Part shown: in pieces, positions 16,525 to 26,682 of the stretch
Position numbering within the stretch: the first letter of the stretch is position 1
Layout: every line of letters begins with the position of its first letter
Assembly (NCBI RefSeq): GCF_900182835.1
Contig: NZ_FXUB01000001.1
Location: forward strand, 372,001-436,000
From: Desulfurobacterium pacificum
Lineage (GTDB): Bacteria; Aquificota; Aquificia; Desulfurobacteriales; Desulfurobacteriaceae
Length of the DNA stretch: 64,000 nucleotides
Direction of reading: 5' to 3'
Notes under the pieces: model-generated
Told to the model about the DNA's origin: nothing
The model's database searches: none
The model's input: the letters and a program-made list of their open reading frames with translations, nothing else
Program-made: the position numbers and the translations under genes

Positions 16525-17770
16525 TCTTAACTCCTCCAGAATTGATGTCACAGGCGTAACTATTCCAAACGGCAAGTGGTGGTTGACATTCCGGCTCTTT
16601 TCTCAAAACTTCAAGAAACCTCTCAAGGTTAGACTCCGGAATCAATTTCATTCCAATACCGTAATGAGAAAGCGCAAATATTACACCTTTACCTAAAGGA
16701 AGAGTATTGACAGCGATACAATCAACTCCTCTATCAGCCAAGGCTTCAACTAACTCTATACACTTTCCAGCTTTAAAGTCCTTAGCCGGATTCTCTATCC
16801 TCCCCAAAATCTTAAAGCCATCAGCGTCTCTCTTCAATATCAACAACTCTGGACACTCACCGAACTTTCCACACACCTTATCCCCTTCAACAGGAACCGC
16901 GTAAATAGATGAAGTCTTTTCCTCCGGTTCAAAATGAATAATTATTTTTTCTATAAATGGAATATCTCTCTTTATCTCCGCTTCAATTTCATGGACTATA
17001 CTATGAGCTTTTTCAAGGCTATCGGTGGAAATCCCTACTTCAACTTCTATAAACCTATAACTTCCTGAACTTCTTCCTGTAATACTTTTAACCGAAGAAA
17101 CCATAGGATGAGAGAGTATTATTTCTTTTATCTTGTCAAGCGTCTCTTTATCAACAGAAGCATCAAGCAAAACTTTTAAGGCTTCTACCAATATCTCATA
17201 TCCTGAGTGGAATATGAACAGAACGATAATTAACACCGCTACTTTCTCAACTATAGGATAGCCAAAATAGTTACCTAAAACACCTGCAAGAACAACAATA
17301 GAAGACAACATATCGGTTTTCACGTGTTCCGAATCTGCAATCAGGCTTGGAGAGTTTAACTCCTCTCCTTTTCTCCTCTCAAAGCGGGAAAAGAGAAAAG
17401 TAGAAACAATTGTTATCAGAATTGCCCCAACAGCAACAGGTAAATTTTTAATATGAAGAGTTTCATTTTTAAACAGAACATCTCTTGCTATCTCATAACC
17501 TGCAAAGAATATGGCAAACGCACTGGCAAGAGAAATAATGTTCTCAACCTTATACAGACCATAAGGAAATTCTTTCAATTTCATATTGGAAATAACAATT
17601 CCAGCGTAAACAGAAAGAGCAGCAGCAAGGTCAGCAACAGAGTGAATACCATCAGCTATAAGCGAAGCTGAACCTGACAAGAATCCTGCAACAATCTTTA
17701 ATACAGAAAGAAAAAGGTTTAACAGAACTGAATAAAGAGCAATCTTCTTTTTCTCTGTAACCAATTCCAT
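16493..17770 (-). CDS. Cation diffusion facilitator transporter fused to a NifX/NafY-like metallocofactor domain
   Basis: This 425-residue protein has six membrane helices with CDF metal residues H43-x3-D47 (ADGIHSVAD) in helix 2 and H149-x3-D153 (SEHVKTD) in helix 5, then the cytoplasmic dimerisation domain (about 205-290). From about residue 295 a further domain of about 110 residues reads AVPVEGDKVCGKFGECPELL...VEALADRGVDCIAVNTLPLG, matching the dinitrogenase iron-molybdenum cofactor (NifX/NafY/IscU-like) domain. CDF proteins export Zn, Fe, Mn or similar metals by proton antiport. The His-Asp/His-Asp site resembles zinc-type members. The extra domain may sense metal or a cluster. Confidence 0.85.
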   Translation of the reverse strand: MELVTEKKKIALYSVLLNLFLSVLKIVAGFLSGSASLIADGIHSVADLAAALSVYAGIVISNMKLKEFPYGLYKVENIISLASAFAIFFAGYEIARDVLFKNETLHIKNLPVAVGAILITIVSTFLFSRFERRKGEELNSPSLIADSEHVKTDMLSSIVVLAGVLGNYFGYPIVEKVAVLIIVLFIFHSGYEILVEALKVLLDASVDKETLDKIKEIILSHPMVSSVKSITGRSSGSYRFIEVEVGISTDSLEKAHSIVHEIEAEIKRDIPFIEKIIIHFEPEEKTSSIYAVPVEGDKVCGKFGECPELLILKRDADGFKILGRIENPAKDFKAGKCIELVEALADRGVDCIAVNTLPLGKGVIFALSHYGIGMKLIPESNLERFLEVLRKEPECQPPLAVWNSYACDINSGGVKSEGGRPDRKG

Positions 17771-17771
17771 A

Positions 17772-19283
17772 CTAAAACTCCATATCTTCCATATTCATAA
17801 GGTCTTCAAGTTTTTGTTTAGTTTCTGACGCTTGCTCTCTATACTTAGCCCACTCTTCAACTGCGCTAATATCGTTTCCAGACCTTTTCATCTTAGCAAG
17901 GTCTATCTTAACAAGCGCCGGTACAGGTATCATCTTTCCCATTACCAACGCTTCTCCAACGTTCAACGAAGGTAGCTGTTCTACCAAGTCGCTGCTCAAA
18001 GACTCCGATGCCTGTTGAACGTGCCTTTGGTCTCCAGGTTCTATAAGTCTTAAAATAATCATATTGTTTGCCTGAGAAAGAGCGTTAGAATCAAGAGCTT
18101 TCGGTCTTTGAGTTACAAGGCACAAACCCAATCCAAACTTCCTTCCCTCTCTTGCTATTCTGGATATCCAGTACCTTGAACGCGTGTTAATAGTGGACGA
18201 AGCCAAAATGTGAGCTTCTTCAAGAACGGTAAACAGAGGAAAAGGTAACCCGCTACCATAACGAACGTAAGACTTTCTATTCTCAAGAACATTCCTTAAA
18301 ACGTGGCTTACCACGATGTCAGCTATTTTTTCATCAACGTGAGACAAGTCAACAACGTTTAACTTTCCAAACTCAATCTGGTCAACTATAGGCGTAGCAA
18401 GAGGGTCAAAAAGTTCACCGTAAAACTCTTTCATATCCTCCACTTTATTAATAACCCCAGTAATAGACTTCCAATCATCTTTAAAGGCTTCATCACTTCT
18501 ATACTTTTGAAGTTCCAGTTCAAGCCTTGCCCAGAATTCTTCCGCCGGAGTTTTAAAATCTTCTGTGATTTCCTTAACAACTTCTTTAAACGCTTTCCTT
18601 AAATACCTGTCCTGTATATAAGCACTATCATCAACGTTCGCAAATATCCTAAACTCCTGATAACTGAGTCTCAAAGGATTTAAAACCAGGTCTATTCTTT
18701 TAAGCTTTTCCCCATCTCCAAAGTCTACATATTCTCCGTGCATATCAAAAACAAGAATCGTTCCACTCTTTGAAAGGAGTCCTTCCAAAATCACAGAAAC
18801 AGTATTGGACTTACCACCACCTGTAACAGCAAGTATGGCAAGATGCCTGCTAACTATACTATCTACATCAATATAAACACTAACATCAGGTCTCGTTAAA
18901 AGATGACCTATCTTAATTTTTTTCTCATCTCCTTCACCAAAGACCTTTTTAAGAATTTCAGCCGATGCCCTATAAACTTTCGTGCCAGGTTCAGGAGGAA
19001 TCCTCGGTACAAACATACCTCTAGTAGGATCCCCTAAAATAGATATCGTCCCCTTAAAGAAAGAATCTTGTGAAGTAAGTTTCTTTATGCTTTCAACTTC
19101 TTCAGGCTGGAATATACCTTCTATATGTTTATTAATTCTTCTAACGCTTCTTACAAATCCTAAAACTCTATACCCCTCATAGTTAATCTCCACATAATCA
19201 CCCAAAGAAACCTTTTGAGAAGCAACAAACTCCACTTCTCTCGTTCCCGGCTCTCCAACGCAAACACCCAAAACGTCGGACAC
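17772..19283 (-). CDS. herA: HerA-type bipolar DNA translocase/helicase
   Basis: This 503-residue FtsK/HerA ATPase has an N-terminal HAS-like barrel (1-100), Walker A AVTGGGKSNT (about 154-163), Walker B TVLEEAHIL (about 350-358) and the sensor TQRPKALDSNALSQANNMIILR (about 386-407) typical of HerA. HerA normally works with NurA nuclease in end resection or antiphage defence, but no NurA gene is visible here. It is followed after 1 nt by the CDF gene. Housekeeping DNA repair is the simplest reading. Confidence 0.85.
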   Translation of the reverse strand: MSDVLGVCVGEPGTREVEFVASQKVSLGDYVEINYEGYRVLGFVRSVRRINKHIEGIFQPEEVESIKKLTSQDSFFKGTISILGDPTRGMFVPRIPPEPGTKVYRASAEILKKVFGEGDEKKIKIGHLLTRPDVSVYIDVDSIVSRHLAILAVTGGGKSNTVSVILEGLLSKSGTILVFDMHGEYVDFGDGEKLKRIDLVLNPLRLSYQEFRIFANVDDSAYIQDRYLRKAFKEVVKEITEDFKTPAEEFWARLELELQKYRSDEAFKDDWKSITGVINKVEDMKEFYGELFDPLATPIVDQIEFGKLNVVDLSHVDEKIADIVVSHVLRNVLENRKSYVRYGSGLPFPLFTVLEEAHILASSTINTRSRYWISRIAREGRKFGLGLCLVTQRPKALDSNALSQANNMIILRLIEPGDQRHVQQASESLSSDLVEQLPSLNVGEALVMGKMIPVPALVKIDLAKMKRSGNDISAVEEWAKYREQASETKQKLEDLMNMEDMEF

Positions 19284-19389
19284 AGCAACCTCCAGAAAAA
19301 AAGAAAAAAATTACCACTAAGTATAGAATACAAAATCTGTTTTACCACTATTAGAATTTAGAAAACGTTCAAAGGAGAAAAACTTAGAC

Positions 19390-19887
19390 CTAAAGTGAAA
19401 CTGTATAGTTAATTATGCAAAAATCCCCCTCCTTCACCAACGGGCACCTTTCCAACCCCTGATACTCCAACTTAAAATCCAAATCACACAAGCTATTTAT
19501 AAAAGACTCAAAAAGTTTTGGAAAAGGACACAAAGTTCCTTCCAACTCTGCTTCCCCTATCCCTTTAGGACAGAACCGACAGGAAGAAGAAAGAATTTTT
19601 ACCTTTACCTTTCCATCGCTGCCTTCAACGCTGAGCTTTCCTATTCCTAATTCTTCATTCAATCTGTTTAAAACTTTCTCCACTCTTTCCTCAACAGAAC
19701 AATCCCCTTCTACACCACTATCCACAGCTTTCAAATAATTAACCAAGTACTTCCCCGCCCTTTCTGCTGAAAAATCCACGATAGCCTGGTTAAGCACTCC
19801 AAACTCGTTAAGCCCAGCAATAAAAGAAGCGATAAAAACGTTTTCCGCCCTTAAATTTCTACTTTTAACCTTTTCTTCAAAACCCAT
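19390..19887 (-). CDS. Unknown cysteine-containing protein, V4R-like character
   Basis: This 165-residue protein has a helical N-terminal half and a beta-rich half with cysteines in SSCRFCPKGIG (about 109-119), TLCPFP (about 128-133), a mid-helix SLCDLD and ERCPLV. The pattern C-x2-CP...CPFP recalls the small-ligand or zinc-binding V4R/heme-NO-type domains, but I do not recognise a family with certainty. It has its own promoter and SD (GGGGAGGGAAG). It stands alone between herA and cmk on the same strand. Confidence 0.6.
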   Translation of the reverse strand: MGFEEKVKSRNLRAENVFIASFIAGLNEFGVLNQAIVDFSAERAGKYLVNYLKAVDSGVEGDCSVEERVEKVLNRLNEELGIGKLSVEGSDGKVKVKILSSSCRFCPKGIGEAELEGTLCPFPKLFESFINSLCDLDFKLEYQGLERCPLVKEGDFCIINYTVSL

Positions 19888-19916
19888 ACTTCCCTCCCCA
19901 AATTGCGATATTTATT

Positions 19917-19946
19917 ATTATCCTAAATTACACTAACAGTAGTCAA
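19917..19946 (-). promoter_or_regulatory. Sigma-70 promoter of the cysteine-containing unknown gene
   Basis: On the minus strand TTGACT (19941-19946) and GATAAT (19917-19922) are 18 bp apart, about 30 bp before the ATG at 19887. Both boxes are close to consensus. Confidence 0.62.
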
Positions 19947-19959
19947 GAATAACAATTTT

Positions 19960-20613
19960 TTATTTGTTCTTAATTAACCCCTCAATAATCCCCATAACCT
20001 CTTCAAAAGTTTTACCTGTAGTATCAACAACTACCGCCCCCTCAGGAACTACAAGCGGTGCAAATTCCCTTCTTTTATCCGATTCATCCCTATCTAAAAC
20101 TTCTCTTAACACCTCCTCATAAGAAGCACTTTCTCCTTTCCTCAAAAGTTCCAAGTATCTTCTTTTTGCCCTCTCTTCTGGAGATGCAGTTAGATAGATT
20201 TTTAGCTCCGCCTCAGGAAATATATAACTTCCAGCATCTCTACCATCTATAACCACTCTCCTACCTTTTGCTACTTTTCTCAAAATCCTCACTACAATCT
20301 CTCTAACTTCTCTAAACTTAGCAACTTTTGAAGCCAACTTTCCCGCTTCAAGAGTCCTTATCTTCTCACTATAATCTTCTCCGTCAACCAAAACCCTTCC
20401 ACTATCCGTTAACTCAACGCTCAAATCACTTGCACACTCAACAACTGCCTTTTCATCATTAAGGTCAACTCCCCTTTCGCTACAAACCACACCAATGGCT
20501 CTATACACAGCTCCAGAATCAAGATGCAAATACCCATAACGCTTAGCAATCTCTTTAGCAACACTACTCTTTCCAGCACCAGCAGGACCATCTATAGTAA
20601 TAATCTCAGGCAT
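19960..20613 (-). CDS. cmk: Cytidylate kinase
   Basis: This 217-residue kinase phosphorylates CMP/dCMP to the diphosphate. It has the P-loop GPAGAGKSSVAK (about 8-19), HLDSGAVYRA (about 31-40), the CMP-binding GRDAGSYIFPEA (about 122-133) and the lid Arg segment RAKRRYLEL. ATG 20613 overlaps the pncB stop by one base (TGATG); the TTG three bases earlier has no room for an SD. The gene order pncB-cmk implies one nucleotide-metabolism operon. Confidence 0.95.
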   Translation of the reverse strand: MPEIITIDGPAGAGKSSVAKEIAKRYGYLHLDSGAVYRAIGVVCSERGVDLNDEKAVVECASDLSVELTDSGRVLVDGEDYSEKIRTLEAGKLASKVAKFREVREIVVRILRKVAKGRRVVIDGRDAGSYIFPEAELKIYLTASPEERAKRRYLELLRKGESASYEEVLREVLDRDESDKRREFAPLVVPEGAVVVDTTGKTFEEVMGIIEGLIKNK

Positions 20614-21938
20614 CAACTCCTACTACCTCCCAACAACCTCTCTCTCAACTCTTTATAAAGCCTATTTAAACTGTCAGAAATATCAACGCGATAGTTAACC
20701 TTTCTATCTATGGACAACACGCTTTCAGGCAAAGAATGCAGTTGCTCTATCGTGTATTCTCTAACCTCATTCAAAGAAGGTAAGCTCTCAACAACTCTTC
20801 CATCTTTCATAAACTGTTTTAACAGCGGCTTTCCGTCAAACTGCTCTCCCCACAGAGAAACAACGTCGTAACCTTCCAAACGGAAGACCTGTTTTCTGCC
20901 CGGATACATTTTCTTTCCGCTACTCGTTTTCATAACAGGCTGTCCATCAAATTCAACAAGCTTGTAAACAAAATCTATATAAGGCGCATCAGCTGACGTT
21001 CCTACCTTCGTTCCAACTCCAAACCCATCAACAGGCGCACCAGAGGAGATAATTTCTTTAATCCTGTATTCATCAAGACCACCGCTAACGATAATTTTGA
21101 CGTAATCCATTCCAGCTTCGTCTAAAAGCCTCCGCGCTATTTTCGCAAGCTCTTCCACATTACCACTATCAAGCCTTATACCTTTTAACCTGAAACCTCT
21201 CTTTAAAAGCTCCTCCCCAACTTCTATCGCTTTCTTAACGCCTTCAACTGTATCGTAGGTATCGACCAAAAGTACCGTATTATTGGGGAAAACCTTAGCG
21301 TAAGCTCTAAAAGCTTCTTCTTCACTTTCAAAAGACATAATGAAAGAATGAGCAACCGTTCCAACAACTGGAACGCCGTAAATTTTTCCTGCAAGAACGT
21401 TAGAAGTCGCATCAAATCCCGCCAAATAACAGCTTCTCGCGACTTTCAAACCTGCATCAATACCGTGAGTTCTCCTTAAAGAAAAATCCGCCAAAACCCT
21501 CCCCTCAGCAACAGAATAAACACGCGCTGCTTTAGAAGCTATCAGCGAAGAAATATGAATCTGGTTCATCACAAACGTTTCAAGGAGCTGCGCTTCCGCT
21601 ATCGGCGCTTCCACCCTTAAAACCGGTTCATACTGAAAGAACGGCGTTCCTTCATCCATAGCATAGACATCACCAGAAAAAGAAAATTCCTTTAAGTAAT
21701 CCAAAAACCAGTCAGGAAAAATCTTCAAAGAGAATAGGTAATCAATGTCATCTTTTGAGAAATGAAACTCTTCCAAAGCCTTCAGAACTTCCTCTAAACC
21801 TGCAAAAACCAAATAATTACGCTTTTCAGGAAGCTCTCTTACAAACAGCTCAAACGCAGCCCTTTCTTTCTTCCCGTTCTCAAGGTAAGCACACATCATC
21901 GTCAGTTGATAAAGGTCTGTAAAAAGCGGAGAAACCAT
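20613..21938 (-). CDS. pncB: Nicotinate phosphoribosyltransferase
   Basis: This 441-residue type II phosphoribosyltransferase has the N-terminal LFTDLYQLTMMCAYLENGK motif, the catalytic His region FSLRRTHGIDAG (about 147-158), RLDSGN (about 255-260) and GVGTKVGTS (about 308-316). It makes nicotinate mononucleotide from nicotinate and PRPP in the Preiss-Handler route to NAD. It lies 2 nt downstream of nth and is coupled to cmk. Confidence 0.93.
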   Translation of the reverse strand: MVSPLFTDLYQLTMMCAYLENGKKERAAFELFVRELPEKRNYLVFAGLEEVLKALEEFHFSKDDIDYLFSLKIFPDWFLDYLKEFSFSGDVYAMDEGTPFFQYEPVLRVEAPIAEAQLLETFVMNQIHISSLIASKAARVYSVAEGRVLADFSLRRTHGIDAGLKVARSCYLAGFDATSNVLAGKIYGVPVVGTVAHSFIMSFESEEEAFRAYAKVFPNNTVLLVDTYDTVEGVKKAIEVGEELLKRGFRLKGIRLDSGNVEELAKIARRLLDEAGMDYVKIIVSGGLDEYRIKEIISSGAPVDGFGVGTKVGTSADAPYIDFVYKLVEFDGQPVMKTSSGKKMYPGRKQVFRLEGYDVVSLWGEQFDGKPLLKQFMKDGRVVESLPSLNEVREYTIEQLHSLPESVLSIDRKVNYRVDISDSLNRLYKELRERLLGGSRS

Positions 21939-21940
21939 AA

Positions 21941-23390
<1,450 letters not shown>

Positions 23391-23395
23391 CTAAA

Positions 23396-24157
23396 TCAGT
23401 TTCCTTTAGAAGCGTAAGATTCCACCGCTTTCTTCAACTTTTCCACTTCTTCCTTTGTCAGTTCTCTATATCTTCCCTTCGGCAAGTCACCCAACTTTAA
23501 AGGTCCTACAGCAACCCTTTTAAGCTTTAAAACGCCGTGGTCAAAACGGTCAAAAAATCTCCTAACAACTCTGTTCTTTCCCTGGTCTATCGTTATCTGC
23601 ACGTAAGTATTTCTACCCGTTTTTGAAGGATGAAGCAACTTTACATCAAGAGGCTTTATAAAAAACTTTTTACCTTTATCATCAACGAGCAAAGCCCCCT
23701 TTCTCATCCTATCAACCTCGGCAGGCGTTACGCGCCCCTTTACTTTTGCAATGTAAGTTTTAGGAACGTGATAACGAGGATGCATAAGTTTCTCCGCCAA
23801 CTCTCCATCGTTCGTCATTAAAAGTAAACCTTCTGTGTTGTAATCAAGTCTTCCAACAGGGAAAAGCCTTACAGGATACTTCCTGAAATAATCTGCAACG
23901 ATAGGTCTCTTATCACCTGGTGCCCTCTCCATAGCCGTTAAAACGCCCTGCGGTTTATTAAACATGATATAAACAAACTTTTTCGGAAGCCTTACCCTCT
24001 CTCCATCAACTTCTATCCTATCTTTCTTCGGGTCTACCTCAACCGCCGGAGACGTTACCTCCTCTCCGTTTACAGTTACCCTTCCCTGCTTTATTATCTC
24101 CTCAACCTTTCGCCTTGCCCCAAATCCTGCATAAGCTAAAAATTTATTCAAACGCAT
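23396..24157 (-). CDS. rluB: RluB/RsuA-family 23S rRNA pseudouridine synthase
   Basis: This 253-residue protein has an N-terminal S4 RNA-binding domain (MRLNKFLAYAGFGARRKVEEII) and a catalytic domain with GRLDYNTEGLLLMTND (about 101-116), where the Asp is the nucleophile, and MHPRYHVPKTY. It is predicted to isomerise a uridine in helix 89-type regions of 23S rRNA. It lies 14 bp upstream of kdsA on the same strand and is divergent from deoC. Confidence 0.88.
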   Translation of the reverse strand: MRLNKFLAYAGFGARRKVEEIIKQGRVTVNGEEVTSPAVEVDPKKDRIEVDGERVRLPKKFVYIMFNKPQGVLTAMERAPGDKRPIVADYFRKYPVRLFPVGRLDYNTEGLLLMTNDGELAEKLMHPRYHVPKTYIAKVKGRVTPAEVDRMRKGALLVDDKGKKFFIKPLDVKLLHPSKTGRNTYVQITIDQGKNRVVRRFFDRFDHGVLKLKRVAVGPLKLGDLPKGRYRELTKEEVEKLKKAVESYASKGN

Positions 24158-24211
24158 CCTTTCCTCCTTAATAACTTAATTAGAAGCATAATGCTCTAAA
24201 TATTGAAACTA

Positions 24212-24239
24212 AATTTAAAAACTATTTTAATTCGGTCAA
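24212..24239 (-). promoter_or_regulatory. Candidate promoter upstream of rluB-kdsA-nth-pncB-cmk
   Basis: On the minus strand TTGACC (24234-24239) is followed after 16 bp by TAAATT (24212-24217), 55 bp before the rluB start. The -35 is good and the -10 moderate. The opposite strand has GATAAT (24256-24261) in front of deoC without a convincing -35. Confidence 0.4.
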
Positions 24240-24288
24240 CATGGCTTAATTTTTTGATAATATTAGGATAAACACTTAGAGGTAAGCA

Positions 24289-24948
24289 ATGAAAGAGATA
24301 CTTACCAAGATAGACCTGGCTGTATTAAAAGCTACAACAACTCCAGGAACAGTATTAGAAGCTGCAGAAGCAGTTAAATATTATAACTTTGCCACCGTTT
24401 GCGTTTTTCCAAAACACGTTGAAGTAGCAAGAACAATACTTCCACCAGAAAAAATCTCTGCCGTCGTTGGATTCCCTCTCTCACCTACACCGCTAACAAT
24501 CAAACTAAAAGAAGCAGTCTATTCCATAGAAAAAGGAGCAGGAGAATTAGACGTAGTTGTAAATATCAGCGCTGTTAAATGTGGTGACTGGAACAAAGTT
24601 GAAGAAGAACTCAGAGAAATAAGAAAAGAGATACCACTCGCCGTTTTAAAGCTTATATTTGAATGCTGTTACCTCACTGAAGAAGAAAAAATAACCCTGT
24701 GCAGATTAGCGGTAGAAAACGGTTGGGACTATTTAAAAACATCAACAGGTTACGGAAGTTACGGCGCCACCTTTGAGGACGTTGAACTTTTGGTAAAGTG
24801 TGCAAACGGAAGAGCTAAAGTCAAAGCAGCAGGAGGGATAAGAACTTTAGAGGACGTTAAGAAATTCATTTCTTTAGGAGCAGAAAGAATAGGAACGAGC
24901 AATGGAAAAGAAATCGCAAAACAAGTGCTGCATAGTGGGAAAATTTGA
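24289..24948 (+). CDS. deoC: Deoxyribose-phosphate aldolase
   Basis: This 219-residue TIM-barrel cleaves 2-deoxyribose 5-phosphate to acetaldehyde and glyceraldehyde 3-phosphate. It has the N-terminal IDLAVLKATTTP (usually DHTLLKP), VVGFPLSP (about 63-70), GAGELDVVVNIS (about 83-94), the Schiff-base Lys in YLKTSTGYG and the proton-relay Lys in VKAAGGIRT. The start at ATG 24289 follows AGAGG. Its last 47 bp overlap ribF. Confidence 0.92.
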   Translation: MKEILTKIDLAVLKATTTPGTVLEAAEAVKYYNFATVCVFPKHVEVARTILPPEKISAVVGFPLSPTPLTIKLKEAVYSIEKGAGELDVVVNISAVKCGDWNKVEEELREIRKEIPLAVLKLIFECCYLTEEEKITLCRLAVENGWDYLKTSTGYGSYGATFEDVELLVKCANGRAKVKAAGGIRTLEDVKKFISLGAERIGTSNGKEIAKQVLHSGKI

Positions 24949-25777
24949 ATCCCTCCACAGGGGGCACCAATTCTTGATTGAAAAAGCGAAAAAACTCTGC
25001 AATCAAGTAAACGTTATATCAATAAACAAATTTTTACAAAATCCCCTCTTCACCCCCGAAGAAAGAAACAAAATCGCAGAAAATTTAGGAGTAAAACTAA
25101 CAAACCTTAAATTTGAAGAGATAAAAGACAAAACCCCTGAAGAATTCTTTCAGATACTGAGAAATTTAGGTTGTTCAAGACTTTTAGCAGGTAAAGACTG
25201 GAAGTTTGGCAAAAACAGGAGCGGTAATATTGAAACCGCCAAAAAGTTAGGCAAAAAGTACAACATAGAAGTTTTAGAAGTTCCCCTCATAACCAATAGC
25301 GGCGAAAAAATAGGAACGTCAACCATCAAAGCACTACTTAAAGAAGGTAAATTGGAAGAAGCCAATAAACTCTTAGGATTTCCCTACTTCTGCTTTGGCA
25401 GAACGGTAAAAGGAGACGGTAGAGGTAAAGAGTTGGGATTCCCAACCATTAACGTTAAACCAGAAAAAAGACTTCTCATACCTTACGGAGTTTACGCGGT
25501 AAACTTAAAAGTAAACGGCAAATACTACAGAGGAATAGCCAACTACGGTGTAAAACCAACTTTTGGAGAAAACGAGCCAATAATAGAAATCCACATTCCG
25601 AACGAAAAACTCCCTCCCCTCCCACTCCACACCCCAGCAACGGTAGAATTCCTGAAATTTTTCCGCAGAGAAAAACAGTTCAACAACGTTGAAGAACTAA
25701 AAAAACAGATTAAATTTGATTTAGAAAATCTAAAACAATTTTGGAGGAATGGTCTTGGAAGAGACACAGAAATTTAA
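24902..25777 (+). CDS. ribF: Bifunctional riboflavin kinase/FAD synthetase
   Basis: This 291-residue protein has an N-terminal nucleotidyltransferase domain (FAD synthetase, about 1-150) with LHRGHQ and LAGKDWKFGKNRSGN, and a C-terminal riboflavin kinase barrel (about 160-285) with GRTVKGDGRGKELGFPTIN, YGVYAV and NYGVKPTF. The usual GNFDGVH of the first motif is GKFESLH here, an uncommon substitution. AGGA lies 6 nt before ATG 24902, supporting this start despite the 47-bp overlap with deoC. It makes FMN and FAD. The era start overlaps its 3' end. Confidence 0.9.
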   Translation: MEKKSQNKCCIVGKFESLHRGHQFLIEKAKKLCNQVNVISINKFLQNPLFTPEERNKIAENLGVKLTNLKFEEIKDKTPEEFFQILRNLGCSRLLAGKDWKFGKNRSGNIETAKKLGKKYNIEVLEVPLITNSGEKIGTSTIKALLKEGKLEEANKLLGFPYFCFGRTVKGDGRGKELGFPTINVKPEKRLLIPYGVYAVNLKVNGKYYRGIANYGVKPTFGENEPIIEIHIPNEKLPPLPLHTPATVEFLKFFRREKQFNNVEELKKQIKFDLENLKQFWRNGLGRDTEI

Positions 25778-26672
25778 ATCAGGATACGTCGCTATTTTAG
25801 GAAGACCGAACGTAGGAAAATCCACCCTTCTCAACAGCCTATTAGGAACAAAAGTGGCAATCGTCACAGACAAACCTCAAACAACAAGACACAGAATCAT
25901 CGGCGTCAAGCACTTAAAAGACGCCCAAATCGTATTCCTTGACACGCCAGGTATTCACAAAGAAAAATTTGAACTCAACCGCTACATGAACGAAATAGCT
26001 TTCAGCGTAATACCGGACGCCGACGTAATCCTGTTCTTAATTGACGCAAGAGCAGGACTAACAGAAGCCGACAGGAAAATACTTCAAAAAATAGGAGAAG
26101 AGAAAAGGAAAGATTCAAAAGTCTTAGTCCTGATTAACAAAATAGACGGCGTTCCCAAAGAAGAACTCCTGCCTCTAATAGAAGAGATAAGCAAAGAATT
26201 TCCTTTCGTCTCCGACATAGTCCCCATCTCAGCAACGAGAGGAACAAACTTAGACAGACTCCTTGACCTGATAGTTTCCTACCTACCTGAAGGTCCCAAG
26301 TACTACGAAGAACACATGGTAACAGATATGCCTTTAGAACAGTTCGTTGCAGAGATAATCAGAGAAAAAATAATGCTACTCACCAGAGACGAAATCCCCC
26401 ACGCAACAACCGTTCAGGTAGTAAACATACAGCCAGGAGATAAAAACCCGAACATGCTTGTAATAGATGCAGATATAATCGTAGAAAGAGACTCACAAAA
26501 GGCAATAATCATCGGTAAAGGCGGACAGAAACTCAAAAAAATAGGAAAGTTAGCAAGAGAAGAATTAGAACAACTCTTAGGTAAAAGAGTTTACTTGAGG
26601 CTTTGGGTCAAAGTTAAAGAAGACTGGAGACAGAGGGCAGACCAACTAAGAAGCTTAGGATACTCCTACTAA
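25749..26672 (+). CDS. era: GTPase Era
   Basis: This 307-residue GTPase has G1 GRPNVGKST (about 17-25), the G2 region KPQTTRH, G3 DTPG, G4 NKID and a C-terminal KH domain with IGKGGQKLKKIG (about 255-266). Era binds the 3' end of 16S rRNA during 30S maturation. The ATG at 25749 is only one base past GGAGG; TTG 25755 has the ideal 7-nt spacing and may be the actual start. It overlaps ribF by 29 bp. Confidence 0.96.
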   Translation: MVLEETQKFKSGYVAILGRPNVGKSTLLNSLLGTKVAIVTDKPQTTRHRIIGVKHLKDAQIVFLDTPGIHKEKFELNRYMNEIAFSVIPDADVILFLIDARAGLTEADRKILQKIGEEKRKDSKVLVLINKIDGVPKEELLPLIEEISKEFPFVSDIVPISATRGTNLDRLLDLIVSYLPEGPKYYEEHMVTDMPLEQFVAEIIREKIMLLTRDEIPHATTVQVVNIQPGDKNPNMLVIDADIIVERDSQKAIIIGKGGQKLKKIGKLAREELEQLLGKRVYLRLWVKVKEDWRQRADQLRSLGYSY

Positions 26673-26682
26673 AGAGAAAACA

